64,000 bases of DNA. Origin: Clostridium sp. AN503 (GTDB lineage: Bacteria > Bacillota > Clostridia > Lachnospirales > Lachnospiraceae). The stretch covers positions 1,674,001-1,738,000 of the forward strand of contig NZ_JBFDTP010000002.1 of assembly GCF_040719375.1 (NCBI RefSeq). Reading direction: 5' to 3'. The stretch's first letter is position 1, and every line of letters begins with the position of its first letter. The notes beneath the pieces are model-generated. The model made no database searches. It was not told the DNA's origin and saw only the letters and a list, made by a program, of their open reading frames with translations. The position numbers and the translations under genes are program-made. This document shows, piece by piece, positions 16,303-25,015 of the stretch.

Positions 16303-18411
16303 ATGAACCGTCATACAACAGGGCAATGTCCAATGAAAACCATCTGTGTCCGTGCAGTGCGCCACGGACTTACTCTTGCGATCCCATTTCTTGTTATGGG
16401 ATCTTTTGCTCTGCTTTTAAACAATTTCCCCAGTGCGGTTTACCAGGATCTTTTGTCCCGTCTTCTGGGCGGCGCGGTGAGTACGCTCTTTTCTACCTTA
16501 TATGAGATCAGCCTCGGTTCCCTGTCACTGGTACTCTGTATCACCATCAGCCTTTCCTATGGACGGCTGGCAGAAGCGACAGACTTAAATCTGTATCCAA
16601 TGGCAGCGCTGGCCTCCTATCTGGCATTCTGCGGAGGGATTCAGGATCAGGAGACCTATATATTCAGTGCGGAGTGGGTCTTTACTGCTACCTGTATCAC
16701 TCTGGCTGCATGCATACTGTTTCGGATACTGACGGTCCAGAGCCGCAGGTTTTACCGGCTGCACACCGCCGGTGCAGAATATCTGTTCAACATTTCTATA
16801 CAGAGCCTTTTTCCGATCATCTGTATGCTCCTTCTTTTTGCGGCGGTCGGTTATCTTCTCCGGCTTCTGTGGGGGGATGCGAATATCACCAACTTTGGTT
16901 CCTATCTCTTTATGAAGCTGTTCTCCGGTATGAGCGGCAATCTGATGGGGATTGTGCTGTATGTACTGATATCCCATGTGCTATGGTTCTTCGGGATCCA
17001 CGGGACCAACACTCTGGAAGCTGTGTCCCAGCGCCTCTTTGAACATAATGTCGGCATCAACCAGGCCCTGATCCTTGCCGGGAAAGCTCCAACGGAGATT
17101 TATTCCAAGACCTTTCTGGATACCTTTGTATTTTTGGGCGGCTGTGGCTGTGCGCTGAGTCTTGTCATCGCTTTATGCCTTTCCGCCAAAAGAAGCAATA
17201 ACCGGAAGCTTGCATACGTGGCGCTCCCTTCTGTACTGTTTAATATCAGTGAAATTGCAGTGTTTGGTTTTCCGATCATCTTCAATTTTACGATGCTGAT
17301 ACCGTTCGTCCTGACACCGTTCATACTGACGCTGATCAGTGCGGCTGCAGTAAAACTGGGGCTGGTGCCTGTGGTCACCCAGTCGGTGGAATGGACGGTC
17401 CCAATCCTGGTCAGCGGTTACAAAGCAACTGGCTCTGTATGCGGCAGCCTCCTGCAATTATTTAACGTGATGGTCGGCGTTTGTATCTATATGCCTTTTG
17501 TGAGGCGCAGTGAACAAAGCCAGACAGAGGAATTCCAGCAGGCTGTCCGCCAGATGGAAAAAGATATGGCCGAAGGTGAGAAAAACGGGATGATCCCCGC
17601 TTATCTCCACTACAGCTATCCCCGCAATAATTATGCCAGGACACTGGCTATGGACTTAAAGAATGTATTAAAACGGGATCAGCTCCAGCTGTTTTACCAG
17701 GCACAGGTGACAGATCAGAATGGACTGCATGGTGCGGAGGCTCTTCTGAGGTGGAAACATCCGGTAGCCGGTTATATCGCCCCGCCAGTCCTGATCCATC
17801 TGGCCTATGAGAGCGGTTTCCTGGACGAATTGGGCCTTGCTCTGCTCCACAAAGCCTGCCGTGATGCCCGGATCATGGAAGAAACACTTACAGGCGAGAT
17901 GCACCTTTCCATAAATATTTCGCCCAAACAGCTTGGCGGTGAACATGCCCTGGAGCGCATGGGTGAGCTGATCCAGTCATACGGACTGACAAAAGTCCGG
18001 CCTGTACTGGAGATCACGGAACGGGCGGCTATGGATGTTTCCGATCGGTTGAGTGCAGAATTTGGTCTCCTGCACCGTGAGGGGATTGAGTTTAGCCTGG
18101 ATGATTTTGGTATGGGACATAATTCTCTGCTGGGTCTTCAAAAGGGATTTTTTGATGAGGTAAAGATAGATGGACAGCTGGTGACCCAGCTGCTCTCCAA
18201 TGAGCGTTCCCGGGATATCGTCGCCGGGATCATCCAGATGTCAGACCATTTAAACAACCGGATCATTGCAGAATTTGTGGAGACCCGCGAGCAAAGGGAT
18301 ATGCTGGAATCTCTTGGCTGCCATATCTATCAGGGGTATTATTTCAGCAAGCCTGTAGAGCTTGAGGAATTTCTTTTGTATGTGCGGACAATGAAAAAAG
18401 ATCAGATCTGA
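16303..18411 (+). CDS. PTS EIIC-like membrane domain fused to an EAL c-di-GMP phosphodiesterase
   Basis: The 702-residue protein has about ten membrane segments (residues 15-410) resembling the lactose/cellobiose EIIC permease. It includes the conserved WFFGIHGTN and NISEIAVFGFPIIFN blocks. A short linker leads to an EAL domain (about 445-700). All expected catalytic residues can be found: EALLRW, the Asn of NISPKQL, EITE, DDFGMG, KIDG, EFVET and the Gln of YQGYYF. It should hydrolyse c-di-GMP at the membrane. No EIIA or EIIB domain or gene is adjacent, so the EIIC part is probably a sugar sensor, not a working PTS (inference). It is followed by a strong terminator. Membrane protein counterpart to the GGDEF protein at 2491. 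Confidence 0.9.
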   Translation: MNRHTTGQCPMKTICVRAVRHGLTLAIPFLVMGSFALLLNNFPSAVYQDLLSRLLGGAVSTLFSTLYEISLGSLSLVLCITISLSYGRLAEATDLNLYPMAALASYLAFCGGIQDQETYIFSAEWVFTATCITLAACILFRILTVQSRRFYRLHTAGAEYLFNISIQSLFPIICMLLLFAAVGYLLRLLWGDANITNFGSYLFMKLFSGMSGNLMGIVLYVLISHVLWFFGIHGTNTLEAVSQRLFEHNVGINQALILAGKAPTEIYSKTFLDTFVFLGGCGCALSLVIALCLSAKRSNNRKLAYVALPSVLFNISEIAVFGFPIIFNFTMLIPFVLTPFILTLISAAAVKLGLVPVVTQSVEWTVPILVSGYKATGSVCGSLLQLFNVMVGVCIYMPFVRRSEQSQTEEFQQAVRQMEKDMAEGEKNGMIPAYLHYSYPRNNYARTLAMDLKNVLKRDQLQLFYQAQVTDQNGLHGAEALLRWKHPVAGYIAPPVLIHLAYESGFLDELGLALLHKACRDARIMEETLTGEMHLSINISPKQLGGEHALERMGELIQSYGLTKVRPVLEITERAAMDVSDRLSAEFGLLHREGIEFSLDDFGMGHNSLLGLQKGFFDEVKIDGQLVTQLLSNERSRDIVAGIIQMSDHLNNRIIAEFVETREQRDMLESLGCHIYQGYYFSKPVELEEFLLYVRTMKKDQI

Positions 18412-18442
18412 ATCTATTCCCTGTTTTAGAAATAGGTAAAAG

Positions 18443-18486
18443 AAAGGCGCTGGAACGTCATGCAAAGAACGTTCCAGCGCCTTTTT
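18443..18486 (+). terminator. Strong intrinsic terminator after the EIIC-EAL gene
   Basis: Perfect 14-bp stem (AGGCGCTGGAACGT at 18445-18458 with its complement at 18469-18482), extendable by two A-T pairs, followed by TTTTTG on the plus strand. On the minus strand it could also end the uracil permease transcript, with TTTCTTTT after the stem. Confidence 0.9.
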
Positions 18487-18516
18487 GCCCCGGTACAGGG
18501 AGACTTAATACGCCGC

Positions 18517-19779
18517 TTAATCCTCTTCCCTGTCGTTGGTCAGTCTCAGTTTGTCCAGAATATAGAAGGACAGACTTAAAAGCATACCTACGACGCAGGC
18601 AAGGACCATGCCGGTCAGCTGGATATTGCCGATCTTGACGGCGATACCGGACAGTCCCGTCACGAAGATCACGGAGGTCAATGCCTGGTTCCTGGACTTG
18701 CCGAAATCCACTTTGGAGTCCACCAGGATACGCAGGCCGGAGGTTCCGATCATACCGTACAGCAGGAAGGAGATGCCGCCGATGACCGGCCCGGGGATCG
18801 TGCTGATCAGCATGGACAGCTTGCCCACAAAGGAACAGATGATGGATAAAATCGCCGCGCCAGCGATAACACGTACACTGTACACGCCTGTCATAGCCAT
18901 AACGCCGATATTCTCACCATAGGTGGTTGTCGGGACCGATCCGATACAACCGGAGAGCATGGTGGAAAAGTTATCTGCGAACAGGCTCCGGTGAAGTCCC
19001 GGATCTTTTAAGAGATCGCGTCCCACAATCTTGCTGGTTACTACCTGATGCCCAATGTGCTCAGATGCGATCACCAGGATAACCGGAAGGATGATCAGGA
19101 TCGCCTCTGCGTTGAATTTAGGCGCTGTAAAATTGGGAAGTGCAAACCACGGCGCCGCCGCTACACTCTCAAAGCTCACGATCCCGCACAGAACCGCCGC
19201 CGCATATCCTGCAAGCACGGCGATCAGAATCGGGATTACGGATAAAAATTTGCGGAATACGATGGAACCGAACACGGCAACGCCCAGGGTCACCAGAAAC
19301 ACCGTTACATTCTTAGGATTGATGACCTCGTCCAAAAGTCCTGCATTGCTGGCTGCCGATGCGGACAGCTCCAGGCCGATCAGGGCCACTACTGGTCCCA
19401 TAGCTGCCGGCGGAAGGACGACATCGATCCACTCCGTACCGAACTTATAGATGATCAGCGCAAGTACGCATCCACAGAAACCAACCGCCACAAAGCCGCC
19501 CAGCGCGTATTCATACCCCCAGGTACTGATAACAATTCCCGCAGGTGCAAGGAATGCAAAGCTGGAGCCTAAATATGCCGGCGCCTTTCCCTTGGTGATC
19601 GCGATGAAAAGCAAGGTTCCCACGCCGTTCATAAACAGAACGATCGCAGGGCTGATGCCGAAGATAAATGGTACCAGCACCGATGCGCCAAACATTGCAA
19701 ACATATGCTGGATGCTCAGCGGCAGCAGCAGCTGAAACGGCACCTTCTCCTCCACCTGAATAATTCGTTTGTTAGCCAT
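18517..19779 (-). CDS. uraA: Uracil/nucleobase permease (NCS2 family)
   Basis: A 420-residue protein with about 12-14 membrane helices. It matches the nucleobase-cation symporter-2 family, uracil branch: VPFQLLLPLSIQHMFAMFGASVLVP at the start, then ASEHIGHQ and TTYGENIGVMAMTGV, the UraA substrate and proton residues (Glu in SEHIG and GENIG). It imports uracil with protons. ATG at 19779 is preceded by AGGAGG at 6 bases. I see no PyrR-binding sequence in the short leader. Specificity for uracil over xanthine is based on the TTTYGENIG motif. Confidence 0.92.
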   Translation of the reverse strand: MANKRIIQVEEKVPFQLLLPLSIQHMFAMFGASVLVPFIFGISPAIVLFMNGVGTLLFIAITKGKAPAYLGSSFAFLAPAGIVISTWGYEYALGGFVAVGFCGCVLALIIYKFGTEWIDVVLPPAAMGPVVALIGLELSASAASNAGLLDEVINPKNVTVFLVTLGVAVFGSIVFRKFLSVIPILIAVLAGYAAAVLCGIVSFESVAAAPWFALPNFTAPKFNAEAILIILPVILVIASEHIGHQVVTSKIVGRDLLKDPGLHRSLFADNFSTMLSGCIGSVPTTTYGENIGVMAMTGVYSVRVIAGAAILSIICSFVGKLSMLISTIPGPVIGGISFLLYGMIGTSGLRILVDSKVDFGKSRNQALTSVIFVTGLSGIAVKIGNIQLTGMVLACVVGMLLSLSFYILDKLRLTNDREED

Positions 19780-19959
19780 AATGCTCCTCCTGTCTTCTCT
19801 AACTGTATTTTTAACTACCATCCTTCCCTATTATTCCACAACTTTCCGGATTCGTCTACTATATTTTTATGAGAGTTTTTTAATGAGAGAAAAGATTTCC
19901 CTGTGCAGATAAATCTGTGATATAATGCTCTGTATGAAATGAAAGGATGTGTGGCTTTA

Positions 19960-20832
19960 GTGAAATTATTGGGAAGAAATGATCCATGCTGGTGCGGCAG
20001 CGGCAAGAAGTATAAAAACTGCCATTTTGAGTTTGACAGCAAGTGCAGCCTCTGCCGTCTGAGCGGCCATCCGGTCCCCTCCCACGCGCTCATCAAGACG
20101 CCGGAACAGATTATAAAAATCAAAGAGAGCGCTGCCGTCAACATTGCCGTGCTGGATTATGTTGCAGAACATATTGGCCCCGGCACCACCACGGAGGAGA
20201 TTGACCGGTGGGTCTATGATGAGACCACAAAACGCGGCGCCATACCGGCGCCGCTGAACTTTGAGGGATTCCCCAAAAGTGTTTGTACCTCCGTCAACGA
20301 GGAGGTCTGTCACGGGATACCATCCCCGGACGTAGTCTTAAAGGAGGGCGATATCATCAACGTGGATGTTTCGACTAATTTAGACGGCTACTATTCGGAT
20401 TCCTCCAGGATGTTCTGTATCGGGAATGTTTCCCCGGAAAAGCGGAAACTGGTAGATGTGACGAAGGAAGCTGTGGAGTTGGGACTGGCCCAGGTGAAGC
20501 CGTGGGGATTTCTTGGAGATGTGGCTCAGGCGATCAACGACCACGCAAAAAAGAACGGCTACAGCGTCGTCCGGGAGATCGGCGGACATGGCGTCGGCCT
20601 GGAGTTCCATGAGGAACCATGGGTCAGTTTTATAGCGAAGAGGGGTACGGAGATGCTGATGGCGCCGGGTATGATGTTCACCATTGAACCGATGATCAAC
20701 ATGGGCCGCGCCGATATCTACGAAGATGATGAGAATGGCTGGACCATCCGCACCGACGATGGCCTGCCCTCCGCCCAGTGGGAGATCCAGGTACTGGTTA
20801 CGGAGGACGGCCATGAAGTGATCGCGTGGTAA
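19960..20832 (+). CDS. map: Methionine aminopeptidase with N-terminal SEC-C zinc motif
   Basis: A 290-residue type I methionine aminopeptidase that removes the initiator Met. An N-terminal SEC-C motif (RNDPCWCGSGKKYKNCH) could bind zinc and contact the ribosome or SecA-like partners. The metallopeptidase core has the five metal ligands in NVDVSTNLDGYYSDSS, GHGVGLEFHE, FTIEPMIN and QWEIQVLVTEDG. The GTG at 19960 is my preferred start (AAAGGATG 12 bases upstream); an in-frame GTG at 19951 or ATG at 19939 is possible. TATAAT at 19921-19926 is probably the -10 box, which would make the ATG almost leaderless. Confidence 0.92.
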   Translation: MKLLGRNDPCWCGSGKKYKNCHFEFDSKCSLCRLSGHPVPSHALIKTPEQIIKIKESAAVNIAVLDYVAEHIGPGTTTEEIDRWVYDETTKRGAIPAPLNFEGFPKSVCTSVNEEVCHGIPSPDVVLKEGDIINVDVSTNLDGYYSDSSRMFCIGNVSPEKRKLVDVTKEAVELGLAQVKPWGFLGDVAQAINDHAKKNGYSVVREIGGHGVGLEFHEEPWVSFIAKRGTEMLMAPGMMFTIEPMINMGRADIYEDDENGWTIRTDDGLPSAQWEIQVLVTEDGHEVIAW

Positions 20833-21162
20833 TTACCTTAAATTGCTGACGATGCTGCAGTAGACCAGCACCAGTACCAGCGCCGCCAGAACAATAAATA
20901 ACTGGCGGCGCATTCCATTCCCCGGATTTGCCGCCCGTTCCTCGTCCAGCCAGTATTTCTTCTCTCCTGTTTTCCGGACTGTGCAGTAACTGACCAGTCT
21001 GCGGACCATCTGCCGATCTGTCATAGTCACTTTTTCCCCGTCAAAAAGCTCCTCCAGGGTGACCGCCGCATCTTCAGACACCGCCCCTCGTTTCCGAAAC
21101 AGTTCATAGTAGGCATTAAACGCATCATTCATCATGTTTCCATACCGGTCTTTCATTGACAT
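20833..21162 (-). CDS. Small C-terminally anchored membrane protein, unknown function
   Basis: A 109-residue protein: a charged, helical cytosolic part (about 1-80) and one C-terminal hydrophobic segment (about 86-105, LFIVLAALVLVLVYC), so probably tail-anchored. I recognise no family. AGGAGG lies 7 bases before the ATG. It is the last gene of a five-gene run that starts with the lipase-like gene at 23905. Its stop codon directly abuts the stop codon of the convergent map gene with no base between them. Confidence 0.65.
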   Translation of the reverse strand: MSMKDRYGNMMNDAFNAYYELFRKRGAVSEDAAVTLEELFDGEKVTMTDRQMVRRLVSYCTVRKTGEKKYWLDEERAANPGNGMRRQLFIVLAALVLVLVYCSIVSNLR

Positions 21163-21191
21163 CCCGATTCCTCCTTTTATGGTCCGGTTAT

Positions 21192-21509
21192 TCAGACAGA
21201 TTTCTCCGTCTGTTCGTAGCTATACTTTAAAAGATCATATTTTTCATCGTCCACCGCCGTTTTCGGCTCATAAGCGTAAAGAATCTGCCCCAGCTTTTCC
21301 ATCTGCTCCGTAGCGGGCCGTCCCATGGTCTGCGTTTCCAGATCCTTCTGCATGGTGACAAGATCTTCCCTGCGTTCCGGGACTGGAAGCCCATACAGCT
21401 TTGCCAGGATCCCGATCGCCGCGGCGCATTCCGTATCCGCGTTGATCTTCGGCGGGTTTTCAAAGCCCAGCCTTATCTCGATAGACTGCTTTACAATAGA
21501 AAATACCAT
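21192..21509 (-). CDS. Conserved-looking hypothetical protein downstream of recU
   Basis: A 105-residue soluble, mainly helical protein, with no membrane segment or Cys motif. AGGAGGG is 4 bases before the ATG. It lies 12 bases after the recU stop and 29 bases before the next small gene, so it is co-transcribed. The phrase CAAAIGILAKLYGLPVP suggests a small helical fold; I do not recognise the family. Confidence 0.65.
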   Translation of the reverse strand: MVFSIVKQSIEIRLGFENPPKINADTECAAAIGILAKLYGLPVPERREDLVTMQKDLETQTMGRPATEQMEKLGQILYAYEPKTAVDDEKYDLLKYSYEQTEKSV

Positions 21510-21521
21510 ATGTCCCTCCTG

Positions 21522-22055
21522 TCACTCCCGGCTGTCAAGATCCATCTGAATGGTCTTTAAATAATGTACCAGGATATCTCTCTGGGTATGTATCTGATAG
21601 GTTTTATCAATCTCGTCATAGGTAAAACTCTTGCGTCCGCCGTCCTCCATCCGCCTCCAGAATCGGTACAGGTCGCAGAATGGTATGTAGTATATCTCAT
21701 CCTCTGCTGTAAAATGAAGAATGATGAAGGCAATCCCGCCCTGTTCTTCAAACTCTTTCATAAATCGGACCTGATGTTCATGGACATTCTGGAGGGGAAA
21801 GGTCCTGACTGCGCACTCCTTGGCATCGAAACAGATGGGGATTCCCTGTACTGCGCCAATATAATCCACCGTACTTTTCTGGTCAAAATAGGCAAGTGTG
21901 ATGTGTCTTGACTCCTTCTCGATGTTAATGGGTGTGATCGGAGTCGGGATCTTCTGGATCAGCGCCAGTTTCTTCTCCCGGTAGATCTCATTGCTGTGAT
22001 TAATCATGTCCTCCAGTGTGGAGCCGCGCAGGCCCCGGCTTTTCCATGTTCCCAT
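21522..22055 (-). CDS. recU: Holliday-junction resolvase RecU
   Basis: The 177-residue enzyme resolves four-way DNA junctions in recombination and chromosome segregation. The N-terminal SRGLRGSTLEDMINHSN block is the family signature. The PD-(D/E)xK active site is visible: the Asp of STVDYIGA and FDAKEC (E/D-x-K). ATG at 22055 was chosen because AAGGAGG lies 8 bases upstream and the protein then begins MGTWKSRG as in other RecU; a longer frame has no such site. In bacilli recU sits with a penicillin-binding protein gene; here its neighbours are membrane and small hypothetical proteins. Confidence 0.93.
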   Translation of the reverse strand: MGTWKSRGLRGSTLEDMINHSNEIYREKKLALIQKIPTPITPINIEKESRHITLAYFDQKSTVDYIGAVQGIPICFDAKECAVRTFPLQNVHEHQVRFMKEFEEQGGIAFIILHFTAEDEIYYIPFCDLYRFWRRMEDGGRKSFTYDEIDKTYQIHTQRDILVHYLKTIQMDLDSRE

Positions 22056-22068
22056 GGTGTCTGCCTCC

Positions 22069-22668
22069 TTACTGTTCCTTATCTTCTTCATCCTGTCCTG
22101 GATACCATATGGATGTCTTTGATGCATATCCTGACGTACCTTCTGTAAAATATCCCTGAGCCGCCCTGTTTAAGTTGATCACCTGGCCGGAATGGATGAT
22201 CCGGTTGTATTCCACCTGCTGTTTTCCTTTTTTGGAAAGTGTCAGGAGCCACAAAAACCCGATATCCACCAGAAAGCACACCACCAGAGTTACCCACCAG
22301 ACAGCGCCGATAAAATTCAGATAAAATACATAACGAAACGTCGGCCACAGGCTTCTTCCAAACTCGATCAGACGAACAGCCAGCAGCAGCCTTGCCAGCC
22401 ACTTAGCCTGCATACAGTAACGGTATAAGAAATACCCCACGATCAGATTGAGCGGCGCCAAAATAATGTAGGTGAAGGGTTCCTGTTCCAGCATGATGCT
22501 GAGCGCATGGTAAAATCCCCGCGCAAAAAGCACGGCTCCCAACACCACATTCAGCTTAAGCTGCATATCAAGATATCCCGGATGAAGCTCTTCCATCTCC
22601 TCCTGCCGCGCTTCACGCTGCTCTTTCGTCCAATATACTCTTCTGTCCGGTCTGTTATTCTGTATCAT
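22069..22668 (-). CDS. Multi-pass membrane protein, unknown function
   Basis: A 199-residue protein with about four hydrophobic segments between residues 38 and 145 (for example LNVVLGAVLFARGFYHALSI and FIGAVWWVTLVVCFLVDIGF), and charged ends. No family recognised. AGGAG lies 6 bases before the ATG; it ends 13 bases before recU and starts 19 bases after the lipase-like gene, so it belongs to the same transcript. Confidence 0.7.
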   Translation of the reverse strand: MIQNNRPDRRVYWTKEQREARQEEMEELHPGYLDMQLKLNVVLGAVLFARGFYHALSIMLEQEPFTYIILAPLNLIVGYFLYRYCMQAKWLARLLLAVRLIEFGRSLWPTFRYVFYLNFIGAVWWVTLVVCFLVDIGFLWLLTLSKKGKQQVEYNRIIHSGQVINLNRAAQGYFTEGTSGYASKTSIWYPGQDEEDKEQ

Positions 22669-22687
22669 CTGTATCTCCTTCTGTCAC

Positions 22688-23905
22688 TTAAAATCCCATC
22701 TCCGCCAGCCGTTGCACCAGCTGAATATAGAATTCCAGCACTTTAAAATCCCGGTAATCCTCCCGGGTAAGGTCGATCATATCCCCATGGGAAATCCCAC
22801 GCAGATACCGGTTGGTCACCACTCCCTGGAAATCCGCCCAACGCGCAGAATCCACTGTCACCAGACCGTCATTGGGTGCATCCAGACACTTTAAGATCCA
22901 GTAAGGGATGCAGAGCAGCTTACTGGAAAATCCATGTTTCATCAGACTTGCATAGCTCTGGTAATAAATACCCGGCACATCTTTATAAAGCTCGTTAAAG
23001 CCCTCTGCATAGTCGCAGGAAAGCTGGCGGCTGGCTACGTAGGCATTGGGCCTTGTATCCCCCAGCATCCCGAAGTAGCGGTCGATCATACCACAGACTC
23101 CATGGTAGACGCTTTCCGGAAGCCGCTTCAAAAAATCCACCAGCGCAGAACCGCGGTGAGGCGTATTGATCGTGGTCAGCGACGCAATATATGCATCCAT
23201 ATGTAAGCCGCTGATCAGATACCGGGAGTCTAAACCGCCCTTGGAATGGGCTATGATATTGACCTTCCCGCAGCCGGTCTCCTGCACGATCTCAAGGATC
23301 TTCTCCCTCAAGATCAGTCCGTTGTCCTCCACGGTCCCCCAGGCCTCCTGATGTCCGTAGTATACCTTTGCGCCGTTTCTCACAAGCTCTCTGGGAATCC
23401 GCCCCCAGTAATTGAAATAGTGGAAATCCCGGAAACCAACGCCGTGAACCAGGAGCAGCGGGTATTTTGTGCGGCAGATCTGATGTTCCACCCTCACATC
23501 GTCCAGGCGGATCTTACAGGTGTTGTGGTCAATCTCCTGTCTTGCAAGCCCCCGCACGTACAGGGCCAGTCCTAAGTTTAAAAACGGGATCCACAGCAGA
23601 CACCAGACAACCAGCCGTTTTGCGATCCTCAGCCGTCTGCATACGATGCAGAGCCAGAACAGCGCTGCAAACATCCCCGCATAGGAAAGGGCAAACAGGA
23701 TCAGTGAAACGATCACGGACGGTTCTTTTATGTACCCGAAAAAATTCCCAAAGACAGAAAAGCGGATCATCCGGTTCACCGCCCAGATCCCGGAGGCGAA
23801 TACCAGCCATAAAAACAGGGTCAGAGCGCCTGTGAGAAACCGGAGAAGGCGCAGATGAAGCCTGCTGGCAGTGTCCACCGTCTGTGTCCATCGGTCCTGT
23901 TCCAT
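22688..23905 (-). CDS. Membrane-anchored alpha/beta hydrolase (lipase-like)
   Basis: The 405-residue protein has three hydrophobic segments in the first 125 residues and then an alpha/beta hydrolase domain. The oxyanion-hole motif is LLVHGVGFRD and the nucleophile elbow is NIIAHSKGGLDSRY (G/A-H-S-x-G). A late His in RYLRGISHGDMI is the probable catalytic base. This arrangement resembles bacterial triacylglycerol lipases and PGAP1-like esterases. The substrate is unknown. AAGGAGGG lies 8 bases before the ATG. It is the first gene of the recU-containing run. Confidence 0.82.
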   Translation of the reverse strand: MEQDRWTQTVDTASRLHLRLLRFLTGALTLFLWLVFASGIWAVNRMIRFSVFGNFFGYIKEPSVIVSLILFALSYAGMFAALFWLCIVCRRLRIAKRLVVWCLLWIPFLNLGLALYVRGLARQEIDHNTCKIRLDDVRVEHQICRTKYPLLLVHGVGFRDFHYFNYWGRIPRELVRNGAKVYYGHQEAWGTVEDNGLILREKILEIVQETGCGKVNIIAHSKGGLDSRYLISGLHMDAYIASLTTINTPHRGSALVDFLKRLPESVYHGVCGMIDRYFGMLGDTRPNAYVASRQLSCDYAEGFNELYKDVPGIYYQSYASLMKHGFSSKLLCIPYWILKCLDAPNDGLVTVDSARWADFQGVVTNRYLRGISHGDMIDLTREDYRDFKVLEFYIQLVQRLAEMGF

Positions 23906-23974
23906 GTTCTGATCCCTCCTTCTTGTCTTCCGGTGCCCGGTTATCTGGTTTGTACCCGGATATCCGGAGAATAC

Positions 23975-24946
23975 TCAAACGGACTTAACGATCGATCCAA
24001 ATACCCGCTCGAATTCTGATGGAACGGGCGCAGTAAATGTCTTCCCGCTCAGATAAGAAAATGGTTCCGGCAATTCTGGAAAAACCATCTGGTAGGAATG
24101 CAGCATCTGCGACCCGACGCGGAACTGTTTTTTCGCTTCTGCATTCACAAGCGGATCTCCATATTTGTAATCCCCGGCGATCGGATGTCCCACAGATGCC
24201 AGATGAGCGCGGATCTGATGGGTACGACCGGTGATCAGCGTTACTTTTAACAGTGTATATCCATTCTTTTGGGCAACTGGCTCATATTTTGTACGGATTG
24301 GCGCTCCCCCCTCGGTCTCTTTTTTTGAGACAGTCACCTGGTTGGTCTTTTCGTCTTTTACCAGGTATCCGTCTATGGTCTGGGAGACCGCGACACTGCC
24401 CTTCACAGCACAGAGATAATATTTGTGCAGGGAGCGGTCTTTGAGGACTGCCGACAGCATCTGAAGACCGGCAAGGGATTTCCCTGCTGCAACAAGCCCG
24501 CTGGTATTCCGATCCAGACGGTTGCAGACCGACGGGCGGAAGCTGCGCAAGGCTTCTCTGGTCAGCTGGCCGGAGTCCAGCAGATAATCGATCAGATATT
24601 CCACCAGAGACTCATCTGTTTCCTTCGCCTTTTGGGAAAGCATGCCGGAAGGTTTGTTGACCAGCAGAATATGGCTGTCCTCATAGATGATATCCAGCTT
24701 CTGCTTTTTCACAGCCTGGACCTTTACCTCTGAGAATTTTTCAAAGGTCTCGTCGGAAAGGAAGAATTTGATCTCATCCCCCTCCGCCACTTTCTCGGAG
24801 CCGTCGCATTTCTTTCCATTCAGGGTAATATTCTTTTTCCGCATCATTTTATAAATAAAGCTTTTCCCGGCAAGGTTCAAATATTTGCCCAGCAGCTTGT
24901 CCAGCCGCTGCCCTGCCTCATTGTTGTTCACCGTAATCTGTTTCAT
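23975..24946 (-). CDS. RluA-family pseudouridine synthase
   Basis: The 323-residue RNA-modifying enzyme has an N-terminal S4 RNA-binding domain (residues 10-70, QRLDKLLGKYLNLAGKSFIY) and an RluA-type catalytic domain. The catalytic Asp is in CNRLDRNTSGLV (about residue 145), followed by GRTHQIRAHL. It isomerises uridines in 23S rRNA or tRNA; the exact target (RluC- or RluD-like) cannot be decided here. Confidence 0.92.
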   Translation of the reverse strand: MKQITVNNNEAGQRLDKLLGKYLNLAGKSFIYKMMRKKNITLNGKKCDGSEKVAEGDEIKFFLSDETFEKFSEVKVQAVKKQKLDIIYEDSHILLVNKPSGMLSQKAKETDESLVEYLIDYLLDSGQLTREALRSFRPSVCNRLDRNTSGLVAAGKSLAGLQMLSAVLKDRSLHKYYLCAVKGSVAVSQTIDGYLVKDEKTNQVTVSKKETEGGAPIRTKYEPVAQKNGYTLLKVTLITGRTHQIRAHLASVGHPIAGDYKYGDPLVNAEAKKQFRVGSQMLHSYQMVFPELPEPFSYLSGKTFTAPVPSEFERVFGSIVKSV

Positions 24947-25015
24947 TCGGATGTACCTTTCTTTTGGTTTCCGTCAGTACGCTCGGCTGCCCCTGCTGTC
25001 TGCCCTATGGTTTTT

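Noticed and set aside
19780..19938. Purine or PyrR-controlled leader before the uracil permease
   Set aside because: The leader is short, has no conserved riboswitch core and no PyrR-binding hairpin.
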